Positions 7,185 through 15,892 are shown, numbered from the stretch's first letter. The stretch: 18,325 nt of DNA from UMGS1590 sp036303105 (GCA_036303105.1 JAXJBF010000144.1:1-18325); one strand, 5' to 3'. A program made the numbers and translations. Notes: generated by a model from the sequence alone, not told the origin.

Positions 7185-8984
7185 ATGCAAGATAAAATAC
7201 GTAATTTTTGTATCATTGCACATATTGACCATGGGAAATCCACCTTGGCGGACCGCTTGTTGGAAATGACAGGCGCCGTTGAAAAACGTGAAATGCAGTC
7301 GCAGTTGTTGGACAATATGGATATTGAACGTGAACGCGGCATTACCATCAAGCTGCAGACAGTACGCATTAATTATAAAGCGAAAAATGGCGAAGAATAT
7401 GTGTTGAATTTGATTGATACACCAGGGCACGTAGACTTTTCCTATGAAGTATCGCGCTCCTTGGCGGCTTGTGAAGGGGCACTTCTGGTAGTGGATGCAG
7501 CACAAGGGATTGAAGCTCAGACTTTGGCAAATGTTTATTTGGCACTCGAACATGATTTGGAAATCATTCCAGTTATCAATAAGATCGATCTGCCGAGTGC
7601 ACAGCCGGAAGTTGTAAAGGAAGAAATTGAAGAAATTATTGGCCTCGATGCGTCAGACGCCATTCTCTGCTCAGCAAAAACAGGAGAGGGCGTTGAAGAA
7701 ATACTAGAGGCAATCGTTGAACGCATTCCTGCACCAGAAGGCGATGCCAATAAGCCGCTTCAAGCGCTGATCTTTGACTCGTTCTATGATTCTTATCGTG
7801 GCGCTATTGCCTACATTCGTGTCGTGGAAGGGACGCTTCGTGATAACATGACCATCCATATGATGCATAATGATCGTTCCTTTGAAGTGACTGAATTGGG
7901 CGTGCATACGCCAAAAGAAAAGAAAGTAAAGGCGCTTTCTGCAGGGGAAGTTGGCTATGTGGCTGCCAGCATGAAGCAAGTCAGTGACACGCGTGTTGGG
8001 GATACCATCACAGATGCAGACAAACCGGCTGAAGAAGCGTTGCCAGGTTATAAACGTGCTGTACCTATGGTTTTTTGTGGACTCTATCCAGTTGACAACG
8101 AACAGTATCCGGATCTGAAAGATTCTCTGGCAAAATTAAGTTTGAACGATGCTTCCTTGGAATTTGAGCCGGAAACATCACAGGCTTTGGGATTTGGTTT
8201 CCGCTGCGGCTTTTTGGGAATGCTGCACATGGAGATCATTCAGGAGCGCTTGGAACGTGAATATAATTTGACTTTGATTACAACGGCGCCAAGTGTTATT
8301 TATCATGTTTATCAAACCAATGGGACCATGGTTGAAGTGGACAACCCATCTCAACTGCCAGCGCCTCAGCGCATTGATCACATCGAAGAACCTTATGTGC
8401 GTGTTGATGTGATGGTGCCAAAAGACTTTGTCGGTGCAGTGATGGAATTGTCTCAGGACAAACGCGGTGTATTTATTGACATGCAGTACATCACCAAAAC
8501 GCGTGTCACCATTACCTATGACATTCCGTTGGCAGAAATTGTCTTTGATTATTTTGACCTTCTGAAAACGCGCACCAAGGGCTATGCGTCGATGGACTAC
8601 GAAATGAACGGCTATCGACAGAGCAATCTTGTGAAGCTTGATATTCTTGTCAATGGTGAGCAAGTGGATGCGCTTTCCTGCATTGTACATAAGGACAAAG
8701 CCTACTATCGTGGTCGTGCGCTGGTGGCAAAACTGCGCAACCTGATTCCTCGGCAAATGTTCGAAGTGCCAATTCAGGCGGCGATCGGTAATAAGGTCAT
8801 CGCGCGTGAAACGGTAAAGGCGCTGCGTAAAAACGTTCTTGATAAATGTTATGGCGGTGACATCAGCCGTAAACGTAAACTGCTTGAAAAGCAAAAAGAA
8901 GGGAAGAAGCGCATGAAACAGGTGGGGAGCGTAGAAATTCCTCAGGAAGCGTTCATGGCGGTTCTCAGCCTGGATGAAGAATAA
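7185..8984 (+). CDS. lepA: elongation factor 4 (LepA GTPase)
   Basis: A 599-residue translational GTPase of normal LepA length. GTP-binding motifs are complete: P-loop AHIDHGKST (12-20), switch I RERGITI (49-55), DTPGH (78-82), NKIDL (132-136) and SAKTGEG. The domain order after the G domain follows EF-G-like domains II, III and V, with the LepA-specific C-terminal domain at the end (YGGDISRKRKLLEKQKEGKK, then VEIPQEAFMAVL). LepA acts on ribosomes in translation and is thought to aid initiation or ribosome biogenesis, or back-translocation under ionic stress. The ATG has a strong SD (AAAGGAGAA, 7172-7180). It follows murJ by 28 nt and precedes hemW, the common Bacillota order. Confidence 0.97.
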   Translation: MQDKIRNFCIIAHIDHGKSTLADRLLEMTGAVEKREMQSQLLDNMDIERERGITIKLQTVRINYKAKNGEEYVLNLIDTPGHVDFSYEVSRSLAACEGALLVVDAAQGIEAQTLANVYLALEHDLEIIPVINKIDLPSAQPEVVKEEIEEIIGLDASDAILCSAKTGEGVEEILEAIVERIPAPEGDANKPLQALIFDSFYDSYRGAIAYIRVVEGTLRDNMTIHMMHNDRSFEVTELGVHTPKEKKVKALSAGEVGYVAASMKQVSDTRVGDTITDADKPAEEALPGYKRAVPMVFCGLYPVDNEQYPDLKDSLAKLSLNDASLEFEPETSQALGFGFRCGFLGMLHMEIIQERLEREYNLTLITTAPSVIYHVYQTNGTMVEVDNPSQLPAPQRIDHIEEPYVRVDVMVPKDFVGAVMELSQDKRGVFIDMQYITKTRVTITYDIPLAEIVFDYFDLLKTRTKGYASMDYEMNGYRQSNLVKLDILVNGEQVDALSCIVHKDKAYYRGRALVAKLRNLIPRQMFEVPIQAAIGNKVIARETVKALRKNVLDKCYGGDISRKRKLLEKQKEGKKRMKQVGSVEIPQEAFMAVLSLDEE

Positions 8985-8988
8985 TCAT

Positions 8989-9017
8989 AAACAGCTGTGT
9001 TTCACAGCTGTTTTTTT
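8989..9017 (+). terminator. terminator-like hairpin between lepA and hemW
   Basis: AAACAGCTGTG (8989-8999) and CACAGCTGTTT (9003-9013) are perfectly complementary around a 3-nt loop, with a run of seven T. The hemW ribosome binding site begins 5 nt later, so no promoter fits between. The hairpin may act as a partial terminator that lowers hemW expression relative to lepA. Confidence 0.85.
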
Positions 9018-9033
9018 ATAGGAAGGTGATTTG

Positions 9034-10161
9034 ATGCATGGCATTTACATTCATATTCCATTTTGCGCACAAAAATGTGCCTACTGTGATTTCCTTTCGT
9101 TTCCGGGAAAGCACGAAAATGAAAAAAAACAGTATCTGAGTGCCCTTGAAAATGAAATAAAATTTCGTGTTAAAGGCCGCTGGCAGCATCCGCAGACCAT
9201 TTTTATTGGCGGAGGAACACCGACGACCTTGTCGGCTGATGAGCTGGCGCGTTTGTTAAGGGCGATCGGTGAGCGCGTTGATGTTGAGCACGTGCAGGAG
9301 TTTACAGTGGAAGCCAATCCTGGCACCATTGATACTGAAAAATTGAGCGTTCTGAAAGCAGGTGGCGTCAATCGCCTGTCATTTGGGGTGCAAAGTTTTG
9401 ATGATGGGCTGCTGAAAATGATCGGCCGCGTGCATACAGCAGCTGAGGCGAAGGAGGCGGTCCGTATGGCGCGGGAGGCAGGCTTTACAAATATCAATCT
9501 TGATCTGATGTATGGCTTGCCTGGGCAAACGACCGAGCAGTGGAAAAGCACCATCGCTCAGGCACTGACACTGGCGCCGGAGCATCTTTCGCTTTATCAG
9601 CTGATTCCTGAGCCGGGAACCAGCTTAGTGCGAAAGATGGAGGCGGGACTTCTGCCTCCAGTGGATGAAGATGGCGCGGCTGAGTGGTTTGAACAGCAAA
9701 GAGTCTGGCTTGCTGAGGCTGGTTACCATCAATACGAAATTTCGAACTATGCACGTGAAGGATTTGCGTCCAAACACAACCAATTATATTGGAAGCTTGA
9801 TGATTACCTGGGACTGGGACTGGGCGCAACAAGCTGGGAGCGGCCGAGACGCAGTGAAAATACGCAGGACTTTCTTTTGTACACTTCGGCGATGCATACA
9901 GGAAAAGAGGTTCCTCAGCATAGTGAGATGCTGACACGTAAAGATCAGATGAGCGAAAGTGTCTTTATGGCGCTGCGTATGAATCAAGGCCTTTCTTTGT
10001 CAGATTTTACAGCTCTGTATGGCTGTACACTTGAATCGGTTTTTCCTTCTGCACTGGAGGAGGGCGAGCGTCAAGGATGGCTGGTGATCGCAGAGAACCA
10101 TCTGCGCTTGACTGAGCGAGGACGCGCGCTTGGAAACTGGGTTTTTGAGTTGTTTATTTAA
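9034..10161 (+). CDS. hemW: radical SAM protein HemW (heme chaperone; formerly annotated as HemN-like oxidase)
   Basis: A 375-residue radical SAM protein. The Cys motif is CAQKCAYC, with C11, C15 and C18 holding the 4Fe-4S cluster, inside the family start GIYIHIPFC. The glycine-rich GGGTPT follows, then VEANPG, NRLSFGVQSF, LMYGLPGQT and the HNQLYW signature of HemW. HemW binds heme and is thought to insert it into respiratory proteins; it lacks the extra N-terminal Cys arrangement of true coproporphyrinogen oxidase HemN. The start is the ATG at 9034 after AAGGTGAT (9023-9030); a TTG at 9031 just before it is too close to that site. It lies between lepA and hrcA, its usual place in Bacillota. 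Length is normal for HemW. Confidence 0.93.
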   Translation: MHGIYIHIPFCAQKCAYCDFLSFPGKHENEKKQYLSALENEIKFRVKGRWQHPQTIFIGGGTPTTLSADELARLLRAIGERVDVEHVQEFTVEANPGTIDTEKLSVLKAGGVNRLSFGVQSFDDGLLKMIGRVHTAAEAKEAVRMAREAGFTNINLDLMYGLPGQTTEQWKSTIAQALTLAPEHLSLYQLIPEPGTSLVRKMEAGLLPPVDEDGAAEWFEQQRVWLAEAGYHQYEISNYAREGFASKHNQLYWKLDDYLGLGLGATSWERPRRSENTQDFLLYTSAMHTGKEVPQHSEMLTRKDQMSESVFMALRMNQGLSLSDFTALYGCTLESVFPSALEEGERQGWLVIAENHLRLTERGRALGNWVFELFI

Positions 10162-10165
10162 TGCC

Positions 10166-10206
10166 GTCCTGGCCAATAAATTTGTTTGTTGGCCAGGACT
10201 TTTTTT
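10166..10206 (+). terminator. Rho-independent terminator after hemW
   Basis: GTCCTGGCCAA (10166-10176) pairs perfectly with TTGGCCAGGAC (10189-10199) over a 12-nt loop, and seven T follow. It separates hemW from the heat-shock operon. Confidence 0.95.
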
Positions 10207-10216
10207 CGCTAATCTA

Positions 10217-10245
10217 TTGACAATTCGCGAATAAAATGGTATTTT
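10217..10245 (+). promoter_or_regulatory. sigma-A promoter of the hrcA-grpE-dnaK-dnaJ operon
   Basis: A perfect -35 TTGACA (10217-10222), 17-bp spacer and -10 TATTTT (10240-10245). The predicted start near 10252 lies just before the CIRCE operator, the standard arrangement for HrcA repression. Confidence 0.85.
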
Positions 10246-10255
10246 TTATAAAGAG

Positions 10256-10282
10256 TTAGCACTCAAGCAAAGAGAGTGCTAA
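10256..10282 (+). promoter_or_regulatory. CIRCE operator (HrcA binding site)
   Basis: TTAGCACTC (10256-10264), a 9-bp spacer, then GAGTGCTAA (10274-10282): a perfect match to the CIRCE inverted repeat. It lies between the promoter and the hrcA ribosome binding site (AAGGAGG, 10284-10290), so it would be present in both DNA and the mRNA leader. HrcA binds it at normal temperature, with GroEL helping HrcA fold. Confidence 0.98.
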
Positions 10283-10297
10283 TAAGGAGGCGAGAGC

Positions 10298-11422
10298 ATG
10301 TTAGATGAAAGAAAAGAAAAAATTCTAGCTGCGATTGTCACAGATTTTATAGAAACGGCAGAGCCGGTAGGATCGCGAACGATTTCTAAGAAATATGATA
10401 TTGGATTCAGTTCGGCGACCATTCGCAATGAAATGAGCGATCTGGAGGATATGGGTTATATTGTTCAACCGCATACGTCGGCTGGACGCATTCCGACAGA
10501 TATTGGCTATCGTTACTATGTTGATCGGTTGATGTTTCGAACGCGGCGTTCTTACACAGAAGAAAAACAGCTGAACGCTTATATTCGTTCTCAAGCGAGC
10601 ATGGATAATGAGCGCATGCATGCCATTCTCAAACGCATGGCCGATGTGACAGGTTATACTGCCATGCTGGTTATACCGGAAGCCGATGTTACAAAGCCAT
10701 TGTTGAGCATGCTTGAATTGATTTATCTGATGCCGGAGCGTGGCTTGATGGTTGTTGTTACCGATGATGAGCGTGTAGAACAACGTTTGATTGATTTACC
10801 AAAAGGCTTCGGACCAAAAGAATTAAACATGGTCAATGGTGTGTTGAGTCATTATCTGCGTGGCTTATCTGTAGCACACTGGCATCGTCCACTGATTGAG
10901 TTTTTGATTGATCAGATGGGAACGGCCTCTGCCTTTGTTCATGATTTATTGGATATTCTTAATGAGATTCTTAGTAGACGCCAACAAAAGCAGGTCATGG
11001 TTGAAGGCACTTTAAATGTTTTATCTTATGCTGAATTTCAAGACATCGAGTTGTTACGGCCTTTACTAATGGCGTTTGGAAACGAAGATGATATTGCTGG
11101 TTTCTTTACAAACATGCCTGAAAAAGGCATCACCATTCGTATTGGTGATGAAAATACTTCGGCAGAAATCAATGGCTGCAGTATGGTTGTTGGCAATTAT
11201 AGCATTGGCAAGAATGTTGGTCATTTGGCATTGATTGGGCCAAAACGCATGAACTACATTGAATGTGTGGCCATGGTTGAAGCCGTGTTAAGTGGCCTTG
11301 AACAAGTTTATACACGATTAGAAAAAAGTGATGCCCGAAAAAATGCTCTTTCAACAGTTGTCGCACATGACGGCGATTGGACGAGATGCTCGGAGTTGGC
11401 AATATTTAAAAGAAAATACTAG
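10298..11422 (+). CDS. hrcA: heat-inducible transcription repressor HrcA
   Basis: A 374-residue HrcA. The N-terminal winged helix-turn-helix is typical: MLDERKEKILAAIV, AEPVGSRTISKKYD, FSSATIRNEMSDLEDMGY and HTSAGRIPTDIGYRYYVD. The central GAF-like and dimerisation parts follow, with GPKRMNY near the end of the conserved region. It represses the operon through the CIRCE element in its own leader. The SD is AAGGAGG with 7-nt spacing. The protein is some 25-30 residues longer than the usual 340-350; the extra residues form a C-terminal tail after GPKRMNY that ends in basic IFKRKY and does not look like other HrcA ends I know. grpE follows after 15 nt. Confidence 0.95.
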   Translation: MLDERKEKILAAIVTDFIETAEPVGSRTISKKYDIGFSSATIRNEMSDLEDMGYIVQPHTSAGRIPTDIGYRYYVDRLMFRTRRSYTEEKQLNAYIRSQASMDNERMHAILKRMADVTGYTAMLVIPEADVTKPLLSMLELIYLMPERGLMVVVTDDERVEQRLIDLPKGFGPKELNMVNGVLSHYLRGLSVAHWHRPLIEFLIDQMGTASAFVHDLLDILNEILSRRQQKQVMVEGTLNVLSYAEFQDIELLRPLLMAFGNEDDIAGFFTNMPEKGITIRIGDENTSAEINGCSMVVGNYSIGKNVGHLALIGPKRMNYIECVAMVEAVLSGLEQVYTRLEKSDARKNALSTVVAHDGDWTRCSELAIFKRKY

Positions 11423-11437
11423 TAAGGAGTGCTGTGC

Positions 11438-11986
11438 ATGACAGAACAAGAACAGTCCAAGGAGCCACAGGCAGAAGACGTGGAAACGCCAGAAACTGAA
11501 GTGGAGCAAAACGAAGAACAAACAGAAGAATCTGCACCAGCAGAAGACAGCGCTTATGAAGAATTAAATAAGCGTTATCTACGTTTGCTGGCTGATTTTG
11601 ATAATTTTAAACGCCGCACCGCTGGTGAAAAAGAAGACATTGCAAAATATGGCACGATGACCCTTGTAAAAGAGTTGCTGCCAGTATTGGACAGCTTTGA
11701 ACTGGCATTAAAAAATCCACCGGTTGATTCTGAAGAAAACCTTGCTGCTTACCAAGAAGGTTTTGCAAAGGTTCAGAAACAATTTATTGATTGCCTGGGC
11801 AAAGCAGGGCTGGAGCGTATCGAGGCGATTGGCCAGGAATACGATCCAAATTTCCATGAAGCCATCATGGTTGTGGATGATGAATCTCAGCCAGCCAACA
11901 CCGTTTTCGATGAACTGCGTGCAGGCTATAAATTTAAAGACAAAGTCATCCGTCCAACGGTTTGCCGAGTGACGGGTAATAAATAA
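11438..11986 (+). CDS. grpE: nucleotide exchange factor GrpE
   Basis: A 182-residue GrpE, the co-chaperone that releases ADP from DnaK. The first 45 residues are acidic and rich in Glu, Gln, Pro and Thr. Then come the long coiled-coil helix (YLRLLADFDNFKRRT is the family signature), the YGTMTLVKELLPVLDSFELAL segment and the C-terminal beta domain, with QEYDPNFHEAIM and GYKFKDKVIRPT. The start is the ATG at 11438, placed by AAGGAGT (11424-11430); a GTG at 11429 overlaps that SD and is rejected. It sits 15 nt after hrcA and 44 nt before dnaK. Confidence 0.96.
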   Translation: MTEQEQSKEPQAEDVETPETEVEQNEEQTEESAPAEDSAYEELNKRYLRLLADFDNFKRRTAGEKEDIAKYGTMTLVKELLPVLDSFELALKNPPVDSEENLAAYQEGFAKVQKQFIDCLGKAGLERIEAIGQEYDPNFHEAIMVVDDESQPANTVFDELRAGYKFKDKVIRPTVCRVTGNK

Positions 11987-12030
11987 GCATCTCTCATTTT
12001 TATCAGATAGATTTTTAGGAGGAAACAATC

Positions 12031-13866
12031 ATGGGAAAAGTAATTGGTATTGACTTAGGGACAACAAACTCTTGTGTTGCAGTAATGGAAGGTGGCGAAG
12101 CGGTTGTTATTCCTAACAGCGAAGGCAATCGTACAACACCATCCGTCGTTGGCTTGAACAACAGCGGCGAACGTCTCGTTGGCCAGGTTGCAAAGCGTCA
12201 GGCAATCACAAACCCTGATAATACAGTCGCTAGTATCAAACGTCACATGGGTTCTGACTATAAGGCAACCCTGGGCGGCAAGCAGTACACCCCACAGGAA
12301 ATTTCTGCTATGATCTTGCAAAAGCTGAAAGCCGATGCAGAAGCTTACATTGGCGAAACGGTTACCCAGGCAGTCATCACTGTTCCTGCATACTTCAGTG
12401 ACAGCCAGCGCCAGGCAACCAAGGATGCTGGTAAGATTGCTGGCTTGGATGTTATGCGTATCATCAACGAACCAACTGCAGCAGCATTGGCTTATGGCGT
12501 TGACAAAGACAACACCGACCAGAAGATCCTCGTATTCGACCTTGGTGGTGGTACCTTCGATGTATCTTTGCTGGAAATTGGCGATGGTATTTTCGAAGTA
12601 TTGGCTACCAGTGGTAACAACCGTCTCGGTGGTGATGACTTCGATAAGAAGATCATTGACTGGGCTATTGCAGAATTCAAATCTCAGACCGGCATTGACC
12701 TGAGCGCAGACAAAACCGCTATGCAGCGTTTGAAAGAAGCTGCTGAAAAGGCTAAGATGGAACTTTCCACCGTTACCACCTCTAACCTTAACCTGCCATT
12801 CATCACCATGGACAGCAATGGTCAGCCACAGCACTTGGATCTGACGCTGAGCCGTGCTAAATTTGATGAACTGACTGCAGACCTGGTTGAAAAGACCATG
12901 GGCCCATCCCGTCAGGCACTCTCCGATGCTGGCTTGACCGCAAACGACATTGACAAAGTCATCCTCGTTGGTGGTTCTACCCGTATCCCAGCTGTTCAGG
13001 AAGCAGTTAAGAAATTGACCGGCAAGGAACCATTCAAGGGCATCAACCCAGACGAATGCGTTGCCATCGGTGCTGCCATCCAGGGCGGTGTGCTCGTTGG
13101 TGAAGTCAAGGACGTTGTCCTCCTGGATGTTACCCCATTGTCCTTGGGCATTGAAACCCTCGGCGGTGTTATGACCAAGATCGTTGAACGCAACACCACC
13201 ATCCCAGTATCCCGCAGTCAGGTATTTACAACTGCAGCTGATAACCAGACTTCTACCGACATCCATGTCCTTCAGGGTGAACGTGAAATGGCGAAAGACA
13301 ACAAGACCCTTGGTCGTTTCAGCCTGATGGATATCCCACCAGCTCCACGTGGCATCCCACAAATCGAAGTAACCTTCGATATCGATGCCAACGGTATCGT
13401 TAACGTATCCGCTAAGGATAAAGGTACCGGCAAGAGCCAGCGTATCACCATTCAGTCCAACAGCGGTCTTTCTGATGAAGAAATCGATCGCATGGTCAAG
13501 GATGCTGAAATGAACGCTGAAGCCGACAAGAAGATGAAAGAAAAAGTTGACGTGAAGAACAACGCTGATGCTCTTCTCTTCCAGAGTGAAAAGGTATTGA
13601 AAGAAGCTGGTGAAGCTGTCGATGCTGCTGATAAAGAAGCCATCGAAAAAGCACAGGCTGATCTCCGTGCCGTTATCGAAAGCGACAACACTGAAGACAT
13701 CAAGGCAAAGAGTGAAGCCCTCACCAATGCCATCTACAAAGTAAGCGAAAAGATGTATGCCCAGGCTGCTCAGCAACAGCAGGCAGAACAGGGACAGCAG
13801 GCTCAGGGTCAAAACAGCGACGGAACCTATGATGCCGACTTCACAGAAGTGGACGATAATAAGTAA
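12031..13866 (+). CDS. dnaK: molecular chaperone DnaK (Hsp70)
   Basis: A 611-residue Hsp70. The nucleotide-binding domain shows IGIDLGTTNSC at the start, INEPTAAALAYG, FDLGGGTFDVSLLEIGDG and LVGGSTRIPAVQ. The substrate-binding domain follows with LLDVTPLSLGIETLGG. The lid is rich in Ala and Lys, followed by a Gln-rich linker (AQQQQAEQGQQAQGQ) and the acidic end FTEVDDNK, which is the usual DnaK tail. The length fits the Gram-positive form that lacks the insertion of about 24 residues in the ATPase domain found in Proteobacteria. The SD is TAGGAGG (12016-12022). Codon use is strongly biased toward C-ending codons, as for highly expressed genes. The stop overlaps the dnaJ start as TAATG. Confidence 0.98.
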   Translation: MGKVIGIDLGTTNSCVAVMEGGEAVVIPNSEGNRTTPSVVGLNNSGERLVGQVAKRQAITNPDNTVASIKRHMGSDYKATLGGKQYTPQEISAMILQKLKADAEAYIGETVTQAVITVPAYFSDSQRQATKDAGKIAGLDVMRIINEPTAAALAYGVDKDNTDQKILVFDLGGGTFDVSLLEIGDGIFEVLATSGNNRLGGDDFDKKIIDWAIAEFKSQTGIDLSADKTAMQRLKEAAEKAKMELSTVTTSNLNLPFITMDSNGQPQHLDLTLSRAKFDELTADLVEKTMGPSRQALSDAGLTANDIDKVILVGGSTRIPAVQEAVKKLTGKEPFKGINPDECVAIGAAIQGGVLVGEVKDVVLLDVTPLSLGIETLGGVMTKIVERNTTIPVSRSQVFTTAADNQTSTDIHVLQGEREMAKDNKTLGRFSLMDIPPAPRGIPQIEVTFDIDANGIVNVSAKDKGTGKSQRITIQSNSGLSDEEIDRMVKDAEMNAEADKKMKEKVDVKNNADALLFQSEKVLKEAGEAVDAADKEAIEKAQADLRAVIESDNTEDIKAKSEALTNAIYKVSEKMYAQAAQQQQAEQGQQAQGQNSDGTYDADFTEVDDNK

Positions 13867-15080
13867 TGGCTGAAAAGCGCGATTACTATGAGGTGCTCGG
13901 GGTTGATAAAAACGCCAGCGATGCGGACATCAAGAAAGCATTCCGCAAGCTTGCGCGTAAATATCACCCCGATGTTAACCCGGGTGACAAAGAGGCTGAA
14001 GCAAAATTCAAGGAAATTAATGAAGCCTATGACGTTTTGTCCAACGCTGAAAAACGCCAGCAGTATGACACGTTTGGTCATGATGCGCCAAACTTTGGGG
14101 CTGGCGGTTTTGGCGGCGGTGGATTCAGTGGTGGTTTCAGCGGTGGTGCTGACTTCGGAGATCTTGGTGATATCTTCAACATGTTCTTCGGTGGCGGCGG
14201 CGGTGGTGCACAAGCCAATGGCCCACGCCAAGGCAATGATCTCCGCTATGACATTACACTTTCTTTTGAAGAAGCCGTCTTTGGCTGCAAGAAGACGATA
14301 ACCGTCGATCGTTGGGTAACTTGCACAACCTGTGGTGGCTCAGGCGCCAAGCCTGGCACCAGCGCTGAGACCTGCAGCCGTTGCCACGGCACGGGCCGCG
14401 TAACAAGCATGCAGCAAACACCTTTTGGCCGCATGCAGTCTCAAACAACCTGCCCAGAATGCGGTGGGCGTGGTAAGGTCATCAAGGAAAAATGCCCAGA
14501 TTGTGGCGGCACCGGTCGCAAGCGCGAATCGAAATCCCTTGAGGTGAATATCCCTGCAGGCGTTGACAACGGTACACGTCTGCGCATGGCTGGTGAAGGG
14601 GAAGCCGGAGAAAACGGCGGCCCAGCTGGCGATCTTTACATCTATGTTCGTGTACGTCCGCATGACATCTTTGAGCGAGACGATACGGATATTTATATGG
14701 AACAAAAAATCAACGTTGCGCAGGCAGCGCTGGGTGATGAAATTGAAGTGCCAACCTTGGAAGGCCGTATCAAATTTACGGTTCCTGCCGGCGTGCAGAG
14801 CGGCGCGCGTTTCCGCTTGAAAGGAAAAGGCGTCAAGAGCATGCGCGGCTATGGCAAAGGCGATCAGTATGTCACCGTCATTGTCGAAACACCTAAGACC
14901 TTAAGTGACGAACAGCGTGAATTGTTCCAGAAGCTTTCTGAATCGCTGGAGCGCTATGATGGCAAGAAATCTGGCGGCCAATCATCAGCGAGGCAGAAAA
15001 AGTCAGACAAGAAAAAAGAAGGGTTTTTCGACAAGATGAAAGACCTGTTCACTGATGAAGACGACGAAGAAAATAATTAA
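13866..15080 (+). CDS. dnaJ: chaperone DnaJ (Hsp40)
   Basis: A 404-residue type I DnaJ. The J domain has HPD at residues 34-36. A glycine/phenylalanine-rich region follows, then four zinc-binding CxxCxGxG repeats starting at C153, C170, C196 and C210, then the C-terminal substrate domains. It stimulates DnaK ATPase and delivers unfolded proteins. The ATG overlaps the dnaK stop by one base (TAATG) and no good SD is visible in the dnaK end, so translation is probably coupled to dnaK. The last 35 or so residues form a charged tail (KKSDKKKEGFFDKMKDLF, then an acidic end) beyond the conserved core. The length is slightly above the usual 375-385. Confidence 0.97.
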   Translation: MAEKRDYYEVLGVDKNASDADIKKAFRKLARKYHPDVNPGDKEAEAKFKEINEAYDVLSNAEKRQQYDTFGHDAPNFGAGGFGGGGFSGGFSGGADFGDLGDIFNMFFGGGGGGAQANGPRQGNDLRYDITLSFEEAVFGCKKTITVDRWVTCTTCGGSGAKPGTSAETCSRCHGTGRVTSMQQTPFGRMQSQTTCPECGGRGKVIKEKCPDCGGTGRKRESKSLEVNIPAGVDNGTRLRMAGEGEAGENGGPAGDLYIYVRVRPHDIFERDDTDIYMEQKINVAQAALGDEIEVPTLEGRIKFTVPAGVQSGARFRLKGKGVKSMRGYGKGDQYVTVIVETPKTLSDEQRELFQKLSESLERYDGKKSGGQSSARQKKSDKKKEGFFDKMKDLFTDEDDEENN

Positions 15081-15088
15081 ACACTTTC

Positions 15089-15121
15089 AAACCGAGATCG
15101 TTACAGATCTCGGTTTTTTTG
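15089..15121 (+). terminator. Rho-independent terminator of the heat-shock operon
   Basis: AAACCGAGATC (15089-15099) pairs with GATCTCGGTTT (15106-15116) around a 6-nt loop, followed by more T (to 15120). The T-tract doubles as part of the next promoter. Confidence 0.95.
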
Positions 15122-15147
15122 TAGGTTGGTTATGATTGTGCTATAAT
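15119..15147 (+). promoter_or_regulatory. promoter of the DUF554-ribonuclease-inhibitor-rhodanese unit
   Basis: The -10 box is a perfect TATAAT (15142-15147) with the extended TGn element. The -35 candidate TTGTAG (15119-15124) is 17 bp upstream and starts in the T-tract of the dnaJ terminator. Predicted start is near 15154. Confidence 0.7.
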
Positions 15148-15181
15148 GAAACGGATGCAGAATAGAAATGGGGGATAATGT

Positions 15182-15862
15182 ATGGTTGCTACTTTGGTGA
15201 ACGCTGTTGTGGTGGTGCTTTGCGCACTGATAGGAAATTTCCTGCAGAGAGGATTTCCCGATCAACTGCGAACACTGATGATGCAAGTGTTGGGAATTTG
15301 TGTATTGGTGGTTGGGCTGCGTATGGTGCTCAATGTGTCCAATGATATGGTGATCGTAATTTCCCTTGCTGTGGGCACGGTTATTGGTCATTTTTGCCAC
15401 CTTGATCGGCATCTCGACAATCTTGGCGTGCGTGTGAAGACCCTCGCAAAGGTGGACGATGCACGTTTTGTGGATGGCTTTGTCAGCGCCAGCCTGCTTT
15501 TCTGTGTGGGTGCGATGGCCATTGTCGGCTCTTTTGAAGCAGGGCTTAATCACAATTACAGCATCATTTTTACCAAAGCGGTGCTGGATGGCATCATGGC
15601 CATTGTGTTGGGTTCCACGCTGGGCATTGGCGTGGCCTTTTCTGCCATTGTTGTCATTGTTTATCAAGGCGGTTTGACGCTTCTGGCTGGCCTTTTGAGT
15701 CCTGTGCTGACGGATGTGGTGGTGGATTATATGAGTGCTGCCGGCGGCGTTATGATCATGGCCATCGGTCTTACAACGGCAGGTATCAAGGAAATTAACA
15801 CTGTGAACACCTTGCCGGGACTGCTCGTTGCTGCGGTCATCGGCGCGCTAGGGATCATGTAG
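15182..15862 (+). CDS. DUF554 family membrane protein (YdfK/YqgA-like)
   Basis: A 226-residue integral membrane protein of about six or seven spans. It shows the DUF554 pattern: a start with GNFLQRGFPDQL, then VGTVIGHF, the central FVDGFVSASLLFCVGAMAIVG block, KAVLDGIMAIVLGSTLGIGV, a YQGG stretch and AAGGVMIMAIGLTTAGI near the end. The family is widespread in bacteria; its function is unknown, and a transport role is only a guess. The ATG has a GGGGGA SD (15170-15175). A nearer upstream ATG at 15178 is in another frame. The next gene begins about 30 nt after the stop, so the protein is probably made with the ribonuclease pair. Confidence 0.88.
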   Translation: MVATLVNAVVVVLCALIGNFLQRGFPDQLRTLMMQVLGICVLVVGLRMVLNVSNDMVIVISLAVGTVIGHFCHLDRHLDNLGVRVKTLAKVDDARFVDGFVSASLLFCVGAMAIVGSFEAGLNHNYSIIFTKAVLDGIMAIVLGSTLGIGVAFSAIVVIVYQGGLTLLAGLLSPVLTDVVVDYMSAAGGVMIMAIGLTTAGIKEINTVNTLPGLLVAAVIGALGIM

Positions 15863-15892
15863 CGTTTGAAGACACGCAAGAAAGGCGGTATG

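Noticed and set aside
8178..8894. A 238-codon minus-strand frame inside lepA
   Set aside because: A shadow of lepA: no ribosome binding site that I see, no family resemblance, and complete overlap with conserved LepA sequence.
10256..10282. CIRCE repeat considered as a terminator stem
   Set aside because: No T-run follows, and it matches the HrcA operator exactly, at the expected place before hrcA.
12055..13812. A 585-codon open frame on the minus strand opposite dnaK
   Set aside because: It is the mirror of dnaK codon bias, a known artefact for this gene. It has no recognisable domain and is opposite a complete, clearly functional dnaK.
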